From Phellopilus nigrolimitatus (Eukaryota; Basidiomycota; Agaricomycetes; Hymenochaetales; Hymenochaetaceae), in assembly GCA_021029095.1 (NCBI GenBank), contig JAJOHG010000062.1:62001-126000 (forward strand): a DNA stretch of 64,000 nt. Reading direction: 5' to 3'. Each line of letters opens with the position of its first letter. The first letter of the stretch is position 1. Under the pieces are notes generated by a model. It had not been told where the DNA came from. It saw only the letters and a list, made by a program, of their open reading frames with translations, and did no database searches. The position numbers and the translations under genes are program-made. Below, one piece after another: positions 1 to 11,024 of this stretch.

Positions 1-3000
1 CAGTTTTCTCATCTGAGCCAGAGACAATGTGCCTGCCATCAGGGGAGTAGGCAACAGAATAAACACATTCTGAATGTCTTGTAAATGGCTCACCCACAAT
101 CTTCCCAGTCTGAGCATCCCAAATGTAGATGCCATTGCCACCTGATCCAGAAACAACAATGTGCCTCCCATCTGGAGAGAAGGCAACACAGAAGATTGCT
201 CTTTGTGTCTTCACTGTCCACAGAGAGCCTCTCCAATGAAGATCTTTTCCTGACATAATCAAAGGTTGGTTTGAGAACCAATGATAAAACTGCTTTGCTA
301 TATAACTTTCTGTTGGCACCCAAGATAATGCAGAGATGTAAAGATGAGGTGTGCTGATTGCAATAGGTTCATAAAATGCAGAGACAAATCGATAAAGGTC
401 TTTGGCAGCTATCTCAATTTCATAGCAGTGCTGTAAGAAATGCATGTGAGCAAAGAGTGAAGGAAAAGAAATAAGTCAGCCTTACTCTGAAGCAATTGGA
501 AATTTGAATTAAGACATCTATGCTTGGTTTGAGTTCATTTATCAAACTTAAAGCCTCAAGCCAAAACAGAGCATTTGGCTTGCACAACACTTCTTGCACC
601 AATGTCTGTACTGCCTGGTCTTTCAAATCTATGTTTGAACCTGAAAGATGACTGTACTGAAGTGACAGGGGAATGCATCTGAAAATCCTGTCTTGGAGAT
701 CTGTAATATCTGTGTTCTTTACATATGATGACTGCAGATTGCATATGTTGAATTTCAGCTTTGTCTGCATAATCTGTAGGCAACTTGTGGCCATAACTGA
801 GTCTATATCCTTTGAATCTTTCCAAAATGTTTTAGAGCGCCTTTCATTGCCTATAAAGTCCAAAAAGGATGGATGGCAGACACGAATAGAGTCTCCAGCT
901 GCTGAGTCTTTATACAAGACAGATTGCAAGGAATCAATGACTGTTGACAAGACATTGGCAGGAATAAGTTCATTGTTGTGATTGGACAAGAAATCTGCAA
1001 GTGCAGCAGAGGAAAGTGGCCTGTTCCTAGCAGTGACAAAGATAGCACCAAGGATCCACTGGATTATGACAATGTTATCCCAGTCACCTTGGGAGAGGCT
1101 AGTTAGGACAGTGGTATAAAGCTTGTCCAACTCTGCTTCTGGGTTCTGAGCTGGGTCTGAGGAAAGAATCTGCTGCAATACAGCAAGCTTGTTAAGCTTC
1201 ACTCTGACAAAACGGATGACAGTGCTGATCCAGATGAAAAGCCCTGAAGCCCTTCTTGCCAAGGCCAGTATGCTGGCTTCTGTAAGCCCAGAAGAATTGT
1301 TTCCAATAAGCTCCTGCAATTGTTCCCTTGTATACTGAATGATGTCATCCTGTGCATTCACACTATAGATATCCAATGTTCTCATCAGAGTTGCAGCTTG
1401 GTTAAACCCTTTCTGTATGTCTGGAAGAGGTCTGCTGGTGACAAAAACCTTAAGCCAGGAGACAAGTCCTGCAAGTTGAGCAAGATAGGATGCAAAAACA
1501 GAATCATCACACTCATCCAAAGCATCCACAACTATGATGAGGGGTTTTGTCTGGGAGATCTGGCTGCACTCAGAGAGTGGATCTAGAAGAAGAGCTTTAA
1601 ACTGCAGCTCTATTGCTTTCTGTGCAATATCTGCATCTTTCCCTAGCACCTGTAATACAACATCCTTGAATGGTTTGCAATGCTTAGCCAGGAAATAAGC
1701 CAAAGTGGGAATGAGGTGCTGAGGGGTCCTGCATTCTGGGATATCCCTCTCGAAGAAAAAGCACCCTGCAAGGAGACCCTGCTGATCAAGAGCAGAAGCA
1801 ATTGATGAGGCTATGGAGCTTTTTCCAGAACCTGCAATGCCATACAGCCAGAAAAGCTTGCTTGAAGGATCCTGAGAACCAGACCAATCAACAATCTCCT
1901 GCAATATAGCCATCCTCAGTGCCCTTCAAACAGGAGTGATCAGGCTTATAATGAGCTGCGAAAACTGGATGGAGTCTATCAAGCAGTTGAAGTTCATCTG
2001 GGAGCAGGTCAGAGTTAATGCTATCTTCAAAATATCTGATGCTTACAGGTGCTGTCTGCTGTCTGCTGAATATCAGATGTAACTTGTTGGACTGCATGGA
2101 CAGTTCCTTGAGTGTTATGAACAGCACCATATGTGCTTGCTCCTAGATACAGATTCATATTCTGTTTCAGGTTGGTCAATCTCTGATTCAGCTCAATGAA
2201 GCTGCCCTGTCTAGTTCTAACTTGAAACCAGGTCCTGGCATAAAAGCCTGGACACTTTTTAGAGTATTCAAATATCATCAAAAGGATCTGCTTACTGCTC
2301 CTAGATGGAGATGCATATTCAGTTAAGGCATCAGCTGCCTCCTTCACCAAGTTGAGAAAATCTTCAAAGACTTTCTTAGTCTCTGGCTCCTTCACTTTAT
2401 CCTTGACAAGATCAGGAAGAGGGAGTAAATAGACCATGTCAGTCATGAGAGCAACAGCCTCATCATGACACTTGCTAATCTTCTGGCATTTCTATTTTTA
2501 TAGTCAATAGGGTCGAGTGATGTGAACCTTAGAGGGAATAAAAGTAATTTGACCTTGAGGGCGACCTTTACAGTTGCAACTACGACTGTTGCTACTGGAT
2601 TCAGCTGCAATTGAAATCAGTCAGACTCTGAATGGACCACGAGACAGAGGTCTGCGCTAAAATTTACCTCCGCAACGACCGATCCAAAACCCACAATGAT
2701 CTCGGCGAAGTCAAGAATTTTGTCAACTTTCTCCAACAAAGCGACTTTCGAAGCAAGAGCAGTAGTTGCTATGTGGCTGAGGAGACGAGCAACATCCTTG
2801 GTCTTCAAAAAAGTCATAAATAAATTATTTTGAATATGTGTGTGCCACGGAAAAGCTCACAGGCCGCGAGACAGCAAAAACCAAATTGACAGTAAATCTT
2901 CCATGGTCATCTATAATTTACCGTGAGGATCGTCCGTGTTTTATAGAAGGACACTTACCTTCGAGCTGGACTGTCTTGTTTCCACCTATGTCCTGTGCTC

Positions 3001-3459
3001 CAAAATCAACATCGAAGGACGCATATTTCTTCATGAATTTCAGCTTCGGGATACGGCTTTTCCGGACAGTCAACTTGGCAGTAGCGGAAGGAAGGATGTA
3101 TCTTGGTAGCGGTGATTAGGCGTCTGTCAGAGCGAATATTTTTGTACAGGGCTCACCGATCAAACTTCCACTCAATGTTTTTATGTTTTCCGAACACGGG
3201 CGACTGGTACGTCTTGTCCGTCCCAACCTCCAGTTTGACGCGAAACTTTGAGTTAGGGCGAAGACTTTTGAAGGCCACGTTGATTTCTACAAAGAGTCAA
3301 TCGAGGAAATGCATATTGGGTTGGACCAGTTACCTTTCAAGTGTAGATAGCTACGTACGATGCGATCAGTTAAAGAATCGAAGACAAAGTGTGTGGGTAC
3401 CCAGCTTACCAGGATTCCTCAGGTTCTGCATCCGGGTTGTTTCCTGTTGCTTGCGACAT
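1..3459 (-). CDS. NOD-like receptor (STAND) with C2, NACHT and WD40 parts; 3' end outside window; one frame break
   Basis: Fungal NLR, a signal-transducing NTPase of the type used in non-self recognition and cell death. Model, minus strand, exons: 3459-3410, 3350-3334, 3286-3157, 3101-2959, 2855-2668, 2604-2554, 2491-2047, 1997-486, 430-1. The first exons give a C2-like beta domain (residues about 17-120, with FRVKLEVGTDKTYQSPVFG), then a helical linker holding HDEAVALMTDMVYLLP. The NACHT domain starts at about residue 370: Walker A GIAGSGKSS, Walker B LIIVVDALDEC. After the 55-nt intron 485-431 come AISTPHLYISALSWVP and WD40 blades (VAFSPDGRHIV, VAYSPDGRHIVSGS), cut by the window edge. All exon phases fit except exon 8, which carries one extra base near 1917 (between CLKGT and RMAILQEIVDW). 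This is a real lesion or a sequence error. The donor of intron 2553-2492 (GTCAAA) is weak. Domain calls are firm; ligand and partners are unknown. Confidence 0.85.
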
Positions 3460-5411
3460 GATGAACAATTTGCGAATATCGAGAGAAGTTGGTTGACTTG
3501 AGGCTGGAACGATGGTGGTCAGGAGCAAGTCGTGCGTTGACAGTGACACTCCTTGTCGATGGCGAGATCAGCGTGCCTTCTCGGAACGTGCCGGCTCTTG
3601 CCTCGCGACGCGTACTTGCACTTGCTGCCATGTCTGTATCTCTTCGCTTTTGCGAATTCTACTTGTGCGACTCGCTTGAGCTGATTGAGTCTGAATTTGC
3701 TAGTTTTTAGGCCTTGCGACGTCGTCAGGTCTGACGCGTCTTGCAATCTCAAGCATGATGTAGTGCGTGCTTCAAGAGTCAAGGACAAGCGGAAGCGGGT
3801 CAGCAATGACGGCGACGAGACCGATGGCGATATTACGAGCAACAGGTACAGTCGCCTGCAAGCCTCACCAAGTATGAATGAACTTGCTGATGAGCCGATG
3901 GCTTTTTGTCTCCTTTCCTGCCATCCTCCACGCGATCTCCGCCATGTCCTGTCACATGTACAGTGCCACGCAGAGGACCATCTGGCTGAACAGACACGTA
4001 TCGAGTCGAGTACTGCGGACCGACGCCGACGGGACGGCGAGCGTCGTGCCTATCTACGCCAGGTTTCTCCTGTGCGTGCTGAACAACTCGGGCTGCGGGG
4101 GACGCGTCGAATGACTAAGCGTGGTACATCGCGAGCTTGCACGAATTTGCCAAGACTTCGCCCCGGAAGAATAACAACAATAAACTGTTCGACGTGTATC
4201 GGAGATGGAGATACATGGTCGTGTGCATGCATTGTGATTAAGACCACAATGACACGTTCATGTCCATTTCTCGCCCAATTCTGTTTTCGATCTGACGCCG
4301 TGTCCAGTCGCCCTCGAGCAGTTTGCCCCTGACTCTCTCTTTTTCGTCATTTCACACTTCTCTGTTCTATGCCCCGCTGGTCTACCCCAAAAGACGCCGT
4401 GCAGGCGTCTCAGCATCCCCGTCCCACGCTGCGCGCCAGCTCGCTGCACGCGAGACGCCTGTCACCTTCGAAGACACGTCCAACGGGCCTGCGCCTCCTG
4501 CACATGCCCGGTTATGCACTCGACAAGCGAGTACATACTTTATGTAGGCGACACCGTATATGAGTGGAAACCCGTGCTTTTTCCACCTGAGGGAGATCTC
4601 GTCGTGTGGTTCGCCAGTATGGACTTCCTTGTCGACTTCGTGTACACTGCGAACCGAGAGAGTGTGAAAGAAACGGAGTAATGCGGGACATGAGACGGGG
4701 GGCAAAAAGCGTGTAGAAAGACGCATCGAGGTGGATGAGGTGAAGCTCGTTTATTATGTGCAGAAGGATGGTCGGTTCAGTCTGCGTTTCCCGGAGAAGC
4801 CAGCTCGAGACGCTCATGACAAAATGAAGATTCGATGATACTTGGGGCTCGTTCTAAAAAGTCCTCGCAGTGCACCAATGGTTAGTGTGTTTTCTTCACG
4901 GAACGATATATTCATCCAGTCAGATCCTATCGTCCTCCACTTTCGACTTCAGACCAGGTCTTCCTGTCTTGGAGATTTTCTGTCGATCATGGTACGTAGT
5001 TTTTTTGAGTAACGCGTCTTTATTCTTAACTTGATGAACCGATAGATGCATGTATTTGTCCTTGATTTCGCCTTTTTCCCCCTCTTCAACATCGACACAA
5101 GAGTGCTTGCCCGTTTGACGGTTTAAGTTTGCGATCGCTCCAGTTGTGTTTGATGGTGAGCTCTTCGTTCATTAGAGTTGTAAGGGAGCAAGAACACGAC
5201 CATGCGCATTCGCGCCCCTTTGTGAATTCTGTGACTGTTTGTCCTCTGCCTCGCTTGGCCAGGGTCCATGAGCCACAAGCCACGATGATACATCGATCGG
5301 CCACATCTGCATCACGTGATGTTCATTATAACTTGCTTGCCATTGCGCTCCGCTCTTCACTCCTACGCACCCACGCTCGTCACCAGCACGAGCCACTGCG
5401 CAGGCTCTACC
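3460..5411. other. Intergenic stretch with decayed coding traces
   Basis: No complete gene could be built here. Two traces on the plus strand are worth recording. One is a hydrophobic frame at 3878-4114 (LFVSFPAILHAISAMSCHMY, then YARFLLCVL). The other is a frame open from about 4300 to 4680, ending with DTVYEWKPVLFPPEGDLVVW and FASMDFLVDFVYTA before TAA. They may be exons of one decayed membrane-protein gene, but I could not link them with splice sites or name a family. Several minus-strand frames overlap them and look like shadows. The left end probably contains the promoter of the NLR gene. Confidence 0.3.
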
Positions 5412-6340
5412 ATGGAATCGCCTCCGCCCTTTTTGGACGCCGCCGCCGCCGAATCCCGTGCGCCCGAGCCGTGGCCCGACATGACTGTCACGGAGGTGCT
5501 AAACCCGAAGGTACGTGGGCGGCTCGAGCCCCTTTCCTTTCTTCTGTGGCTGTTACTGTGCTCTGACTCGAAATTCATACTCTTTCTGTCTTAAAAAACA
5601 GAACACAGCCCGTCGCAGGGACGGCCTTGCAAGCAAGCGGCACGCGCCGGTCGTGTATCCCCCGACCATCGCGCGCTGTCTTCGAGGAGCCCTCTACACC
5701 CTAACTATAGCCCCGGGCGCAAGCGCTTTACCTGAGCCGAGGGGCAGCACGCAAGCCGAGGGACGCAAGCAGTGCCGTCGAGTCGCGCAGGAACGCGCCG
5801 CCTGCCAATGAAGGTATGCGCTCTTTTGAACGACTTACGGTCTTTTATATGAAACGCATTCTGACTTATCTGTAGTTATAACCCTGGAGAACGTATTCGA
5901 CAGGGGATGCCGTCTCTTCGTCGTCGAGCGCGGCGGCGTCGCTGGGATGTTTGTCGAGGAGCCCCGTCCGCTTGAGCCGCTCCCCGGGCCCAACGAGCTA
6001 GTCGACTTCGCAAAGTTCCCAGCAGAAAGCCGCCCACCGCCACAGTATCGTGCGCGGCGTGCGCGTGCGGCAGCTCATTCTGGAACGCAAAACGAAGAAG
6101 AAAGATGGAAAGGCACGGCGCACAAAGCACGTGCTCGCGACGCTCGCGCAGCTGCTGCACCCCGTGTATATCCCAGGCATCGTCGCACGCCGTGCGCTGC
6201 TACTGAGCAACGTAGACTGCGCACGGTTTGACGACTACCCAGAGCGCATGCACGCGCGTCGCTCACGTCTCTCGCCGCTTCGGGATGAAGTCTGGCCTAA
6301 GAGTGCGGATGACGTTGAAAATATTAATTACTGCACGTAG
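5412..6340 (+). CDS. Uncertain multi-exon gene or remnant, function unknown
   Basis: Possible start at 5412 with a Pro/Ala-rich exon ending TEVLNPK at 5510, followed by a GTACGT donor and a T-rich intron ending AAAACAG near 5602. The next frame runs to a TGA at about 5812, just before another good donor (GTATGC) and an acceptor CTGTAG near 5875. The third block begins TLENVFDRG. A different frame from about 6035 to the TAG at 6340 reads VRQLILERK, KARRTKHVLATLAQLLHPVY and ends EVWPKSADDVENINYCT, which looks protein-like (charged helix, then Arg/Asp-rich tail). The exons do not join in one frame, so either I have missed an intron or the gene is broken. No family recognised. Confidence is in coding history, not in the exact model. 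Confidence 0.35.
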
Positions 6341-6931
6341 CTGGGCAGGCACGCTGGTCATAGGGCAGTTTGATACCAGGCGATCACTGAGTTTGCAGGC
6401 GGGCATCTTTAAGCTCGATGCGTGTTCAAGACTGTTAAGTACTGCTATGTGCATGTTGCCGACCACTTTCATTAGTAGTCTTTTCTTCAAGTTGTAATTA
6501 CACCGTCATTCACTAGAACTCCAGCGATTGCCATTTTTTATGGTTGTCTGTAGTAATTTTATACCTGAATGTATACGCTGTGTGCAAGTCTTGAGTTCGA
6601 AAACATTGACGCAATGATAGACAGAAGCTTGACGAATTCAGATCGGAAGCCACATCAACTCAGAAATTTTAAAGAAGATGTGCGGCTTTCCTTCGTACTC
6701 ATGTGAGATACGCATTTTGTTTATTCATTAAATTTTTAAAGGCTGATTTGGAATCAAATGAGTATGTGTATGACGTCGTAAGACAATGTGAAATATCGAG
6801 AAAGCGAATATGCGTATGATACAAAAGACAATGCGAAGCAAATGTAAGCGAATTTAAAATCATGGGTATAAACCAGAATATCCGGATAAGCTTGAAAAAC
6901 ACAGTATCGAAAGCTCGTATAGTCGCGGGGC
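6341..6931. other. AT-rich intergenic region
   Basis: No gene seen. It lies between the uncertain gene ending at 6340 and the stop codon of the minus-strand zinc-finger gene at 6932. It probably holds the 3' untranslated regions of both, which would be convergent. Confidence 0.4.
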
Positions 6932-8169
6932 CTAGAAACGGTACGGAGCAGTGTAATCTTCGCCCGTCTTCAGACAATTCTCGTCCAGCTTCGAGCCATC
7001 TCCCTTCCATCCGATTGCCTTGCATGCGGTCGCACACTTCACGTTCACCGGGTCCCGCAGGTGGCGCTTTAATGAGTCCGCGCGCGAGAAACCGTGGTCC
7101 GTCTTCGTCGTGTTCGAGTGGCATGTCGGGTTCGCGCAGAAGTACTGGTTCGGGAAGTGCACGAAGAGGTGCTTGTGCAGACCCGCCTTGGTAGAAAAGC
7201 GCGAGGTGCAGTCGCCTACGCGGCAGGGGTAGGGCTGCGCCTCTGTGTCAATAAAGCCCACGGGGGCTTGCCTATAAAAAGGTCCGACGGACGCGCGCGC
7301 GTCGTGCTTTGTCTTTGTCGAGCGCGTAGGGCCGAGCGAGCCCGGGCAATGAAGGTAAGCACCTGCGTTGCTGTCCACGCTATTCGGCGTGGCGGGAGTC
7401 GTGCCATGGGGAAAGCCGGGGAGCTGGAAGCGAGCCCTAGGGAAGCGTCCGGAGAAGATCTGAGCATGGTCCGACGAAGGAGGAGGAAGCGAGCCAACGG
7501 CGCCAGTGTGTAAAGACTTGTCGCCTAACGACTCGACTTCGATAGAAGGAAGTGCGCGGGGGAGCGCGGGCTGAGACCTCGGCTGCAGGAATGTATTGAA
7601 CGAGAAATCGTACCCATCAGCAGCCGGAGTCGTTGGCCCGCTCTCGAGGGAGAGAGCAGACGCGTCTGAAGACGTCGAGCTCTGGGGGGAGCCGCTGGAC
7701 GAGTCCGACGAGTCACGGGAGACGAAGCCATCAGAAGGGTTTTTCCATTGCGTCGTTGATGCTTGTATTGAGTTTTCGGGATTTCCGAAGACATAAGTAT
7801 TATAGGAAACAGGATCCAGAGCGGGAGGAAGCTGAGGGGGAGGTTGCAAGTGAGCGCCGTACATGCTGGTGTCCAGCCCCGACGACGGGTTCCATGCGGA
7901 ACCATGTTGACCAGTCATCGTGTGGGAACTGACATAGCGATTGAAGCCTAGCGGGTCGTGGTTTAAGGGATGCTTCTGGTTATACGCGTTAATTTCTCAG
8001 TATGAAGTAGTATAAACGATAAAGGACCTACAGAGAACCCCTGCGGTGGAGCGAGTGAGAGAGATTCGTGCCACAGGTTTCTGTCGTAGAGCAGAACAGC
8101 ATTATTAACGCGAGCGAGATGGCGGGTGAGGTCCGAATAGTCGGTAGGGTCGAATGGATTAGGAATCAT
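6932..8169 (-). CDS. C2H2 zinc-finger protein, probable transcription factor
   Basis: Two exons: 8169-8028 and 7947-6932, joined across an 80-nt intron (phase 1), giving 385 residues. The N-terminal two thirds are Ser/Pro/Gln-rich and probably disordered (SSDSSSGSPQSSTSSDASALS), typical of fungal regulators. Near the C-terminus a finger reads YPCRVGDC-x12-HKHLFVH (C-x4-C spacing). It is followed by a second Cys pair, CANPTC, and a His-containing helix in FSRADSLKRHLRD, then CATACKAIGW, a tail arrangement common in basidiomycete C2H2 proteins. The start ATG at 8169 was chosen because its exon (IPNPFDPTDYSDLTRHLARV) continues in frame. The donor at 8027 (GTCCTT) is not ideal. It is single copy here and unlike the zinc-finger genes of the repeat module. 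A nuclear DNA-binding role is inferred from the fingers; the target is unknown. Confidence 0.8.
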
Positions 8170-9911
8170 CGTGGCAAGATGTCCGCGTGAAGCTGTCTTG
8201 GTGAAGAAAGAGAAAGGTAGCGCGGTACGGGTACGAGCACAGAAGGTTGTGGATGGCAGACTTGGAAAGCTCTGGCTGCGAGGGAACCAGTAGAAATACC
8301 ATGTTATCGTCCAAGCTACGATGCGAAAGCACACGCCCTGAGTCTGGGATGTTCAAAGAGTCAATAGCATGTCAAGGCGAGCGCAGTGCGCGCATACGCG
8401 GTTTCCGTGCTCAAGGGTCGCACTTTATCTGAGACATCAGACGATACATTCTCGGCTAAGCGGTCCTTAGATAGGATGAGCAGAGTCTAAGTAACAGCAT
8501 CAACGAAAACTAGGGTCAATAAGAGAGGGAATACCGGACGATATTAACAGGGTGGGGACGCCAGGCAGTAGAGATATGTACGACCGGCAGGCCTGCGCAC
8601 GCTCTCTTCATCTTTTATAGATATATTGACACCTTATTTCGGTTGGCTATGGGCATAGCGTGAGGTTTCAATGGAGTGGTGGTGGGTACTTGCAGTCGTC
8701 GAGACTATTTTGGGGTGCTATTGTTCGCTGAATCCATTTTTCGAAACCTGTGCCGAAGTATGTCTGGCGAAGGGTGCGAATCTTGTTAAAAGAGTGATGT
8801 ATAGTAGAGATTTGAGGAGTTATGTGTGATGGCGTTTCTGCATCGACAACTGGACTTGACTCACTGCCGACATCGACGAAGTAACGAAGTCCGAGAAAAC
8901 CCCACGTCTGATCGAGCTGCACTTGAGCATTTTAGAGCTTCTCAGCCTGAAGACCTTAAAGGAAGAGAGACAGAGGGTAACGAGGGCAAGAATGCGGCAC
9001 AGCAATTGTCTTGCTGAACTGCTCTTGTGCGGGCCTAAACATCTGCCGGAGAATGCAAATGCGTAGAAAACTGTGAGCGCGTACATATGCCCATTTGATA
9101 TTTTTTTAGAAGATTCTGCTCGCCAGAAGCATTGGTCTTTTGCATTCAATAGCAGGCACCAGAGCTGAGAGCAGCTAGAGCGTCCTTACGGATCACGTAA
9201 ATGAACGATGATGTCATTATTACATAATACTTTTTCTCTCAATCATTCGCCAGCTCAAATTGAAGCACAGTTCTTTACTGCAACACCACTTCAATACATT
9301 TCAATACACGATGTAAAAAATGCTCAGCTCTTGGAAGCTACAACCTCGTCTCTTCCTAACCAAAAGTGATCGCCTGCAGGAATACCTACAATTTACGGAA
9401 TTTCCAAGCTGCTGAGTTTCTTCGTATTAGGGCCTTTCCTCTGAGCAGTTCGCAAGATGAGATCCATGAGTCTCGGCTCTCCACCCCATGGCGCCGAAGT
9501 AGGATGTATATACGTACGTATTCGATGAAAATGAAAGCGTTTAGTTATCGCGAACGATTCGCTTGAGCTCATAGAATTTCTGCAGGTTGTGCGACGATGC
9601 AAGCAATTGCATAACGTTACCTCTTTCTTTAGACATTCTGCTTACAATGAGGCTCAGTTCACTCTCCGCGACGCGCTCACGTGTGAGACAATGGGCACGC
9701 GTAGCACGTTGTGGCTCGTCACATTCTTCTCTTTCACCTTAAACACCTTAAAGACGTTCGGAACGCCTCAACAGCTCTGGCGCCTTTTCCTAACCACCAA
9801 GTGCCCCGCGCCCTCGGCGTGCTCTCCTTTCTCCTGCTCTCAACTACCATAGGACCGCTCACTATCCTTATTTATCCATCTGTACTTCAACTCGCTCTTT
9901 CAGTCTTGAAT
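8170..9911. other. Intergenic region; one weak minus-strand frame
   Basis: No convincing gene. The minus-strand frame 8922-8668 (LGLRYFVDVGSESSPVVDAETPS, later HHSFNKIRTLRQTYFGTGFEKW) has protein-like composition. It could be the last exon of a small gene whose earlier exon lies near 9150-8960, but no start or splice pair is compelling. The region 9160-9580 shows nothing. The pyrimidine-rich stretch from about 9700 to 9911 fits a promoter and 5' leader for the gene starting at 9912. Confidence 0.3.
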
Positions 9912-11024
9912 ATGTCTGCCACGATCTCTCAGTCATCCCTTGCGTTTGCTTTCTCTTTCAACGAAGGAGGATGGATCACGCCTACAGATGGAACGAGCAC
10001 ATCTACAACACTGTCTTTGGTGAGGCTCATTGCTCAACTTTCGCTTCCCGGCGCATAATCCGAGCCCCCGTTGACCAAAGCTTGTACAGCCACAGCATCT
10101 TCAACAGAGGCTAGGGCCGCAAGTGCCGGAGACTCGCGTTACTATAGGCCGCGATCCAGCCAGCGCTCTTGCATTTGGAGGGTCACTTGAAAATAGGAGA
10201 CGCGAGGATGAGAGGGTCCAATAGTGGTACGCCGTATGCTGTTGATCCACGTACTTATATCTGCTAACACAACCCTTAGCCTCGACTTCCCTCGCTCCAG
10301 ACCGCTTTGATGACGCAGTCAGCAGGTACATCCGTCCAGCATCCAGGAGACAGAATCGTCTTCCTACTGGCTTGAGGACCAAATACGTCCGCGTGAAGAA
10401 GCCGCGTCTCCGCCTCCCGTTCGCGTCGTGTTATACGAATACGACGGGTTTTGGGCCACGCTCACGGCTCATGTCGCACAATCTTGGAAATCAGGGAGTT
10501 TCTTGGGCCGGCGCGTCGTTCTGTTGACCCAGAATATCGATCGGCGCCGTTCCAAGGGGTCTGGTTATGTCGCGCGTGTCGTAAAGGATGGACGTTGGGC
10601 TGGACATGGACCTTCGCGACTCCGCAACGAGTTCATACCTTCGCAATCATATCTCGATTCCGATGTCGATGAGGACTTTACGTACGAGCACAAAATCGTC
10701 TATTTTTTAGAATCAGACTCGGACTCGGACATCAGCGACGCATCGCTAGGATTTGATTTCTCGGATGAGAGCGACGACACGCGGTCGACGGCCGTCAGCG
10801 AGGAGGATAAATTCTGCAATGACTCTGGTTCGTTCGACTCGCCGATGAGGCCTGCCACACCTACTCCGTACGACAACGACTCGGACGACGACGACTACTC
10901 TCCTGCGCTTGAAACGTCTACAATGGAGGTCGACGAAATCAATGGCCTATTCCGTGACGATGACCTTATGGATTACGACGTTCTCGATCCGCAGCTCATC
11001 TATGGCGATGGCGCAAGATTCTAA
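9912..11024 (+). CDS. Acidic Ser/Asp-rich protein of unknown function; exon joins partly unresolved
   Basis: Exon 1 (9912-10019) encodes 36 residues ending STTLSL before a GTGAGG donor. A second coding block follows an AACAG acceptor near 10107 (RLGPQVPETRVTIGRDPAS). The long last block is open from about 10336 to TAA at 11024: SSYWLEDQIRPREE, then a basic patch (GRRVVLLTQNIDRRRSKG), TYEHKIVYFLESDSDSD and a long acidic, Ser/Asp-rich tail ending LMDYDVLDPQLIYGDG. A neighbouring frame is also open between about 10272 and 10520, so the join between exons 2 and 3 is uncertain. No family recognised. The architecture, including the phrase TYEHK followed by acidic residues, resembles the gene at 13271-14672, so the two may be distant paralogues. 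Probably nuclear or disordered, by inference from composition only. Confidence 0.6.

Noticed and set aside
2027..2130. A second apparent frame break in the NLR, where two minus-strand frames overlap
   Set aside because: A 49-nt intron (2046-1998) with GTAAGC donor, CTGAC branch-like site and CTCCCAG acceptor joins the two frames in phase, so no lesion is needed.
3878..4114. Fragment of a fungal pheromone receptor (STE3-like)
   Set aside because: A hydrophobic stretch followed by Ser-rich and Tyr-Ala-Arg residues faintly recalls the fifth membrane segment and loop, but no other segments or key motifs could be found, so the resemblance is not enough to call it.
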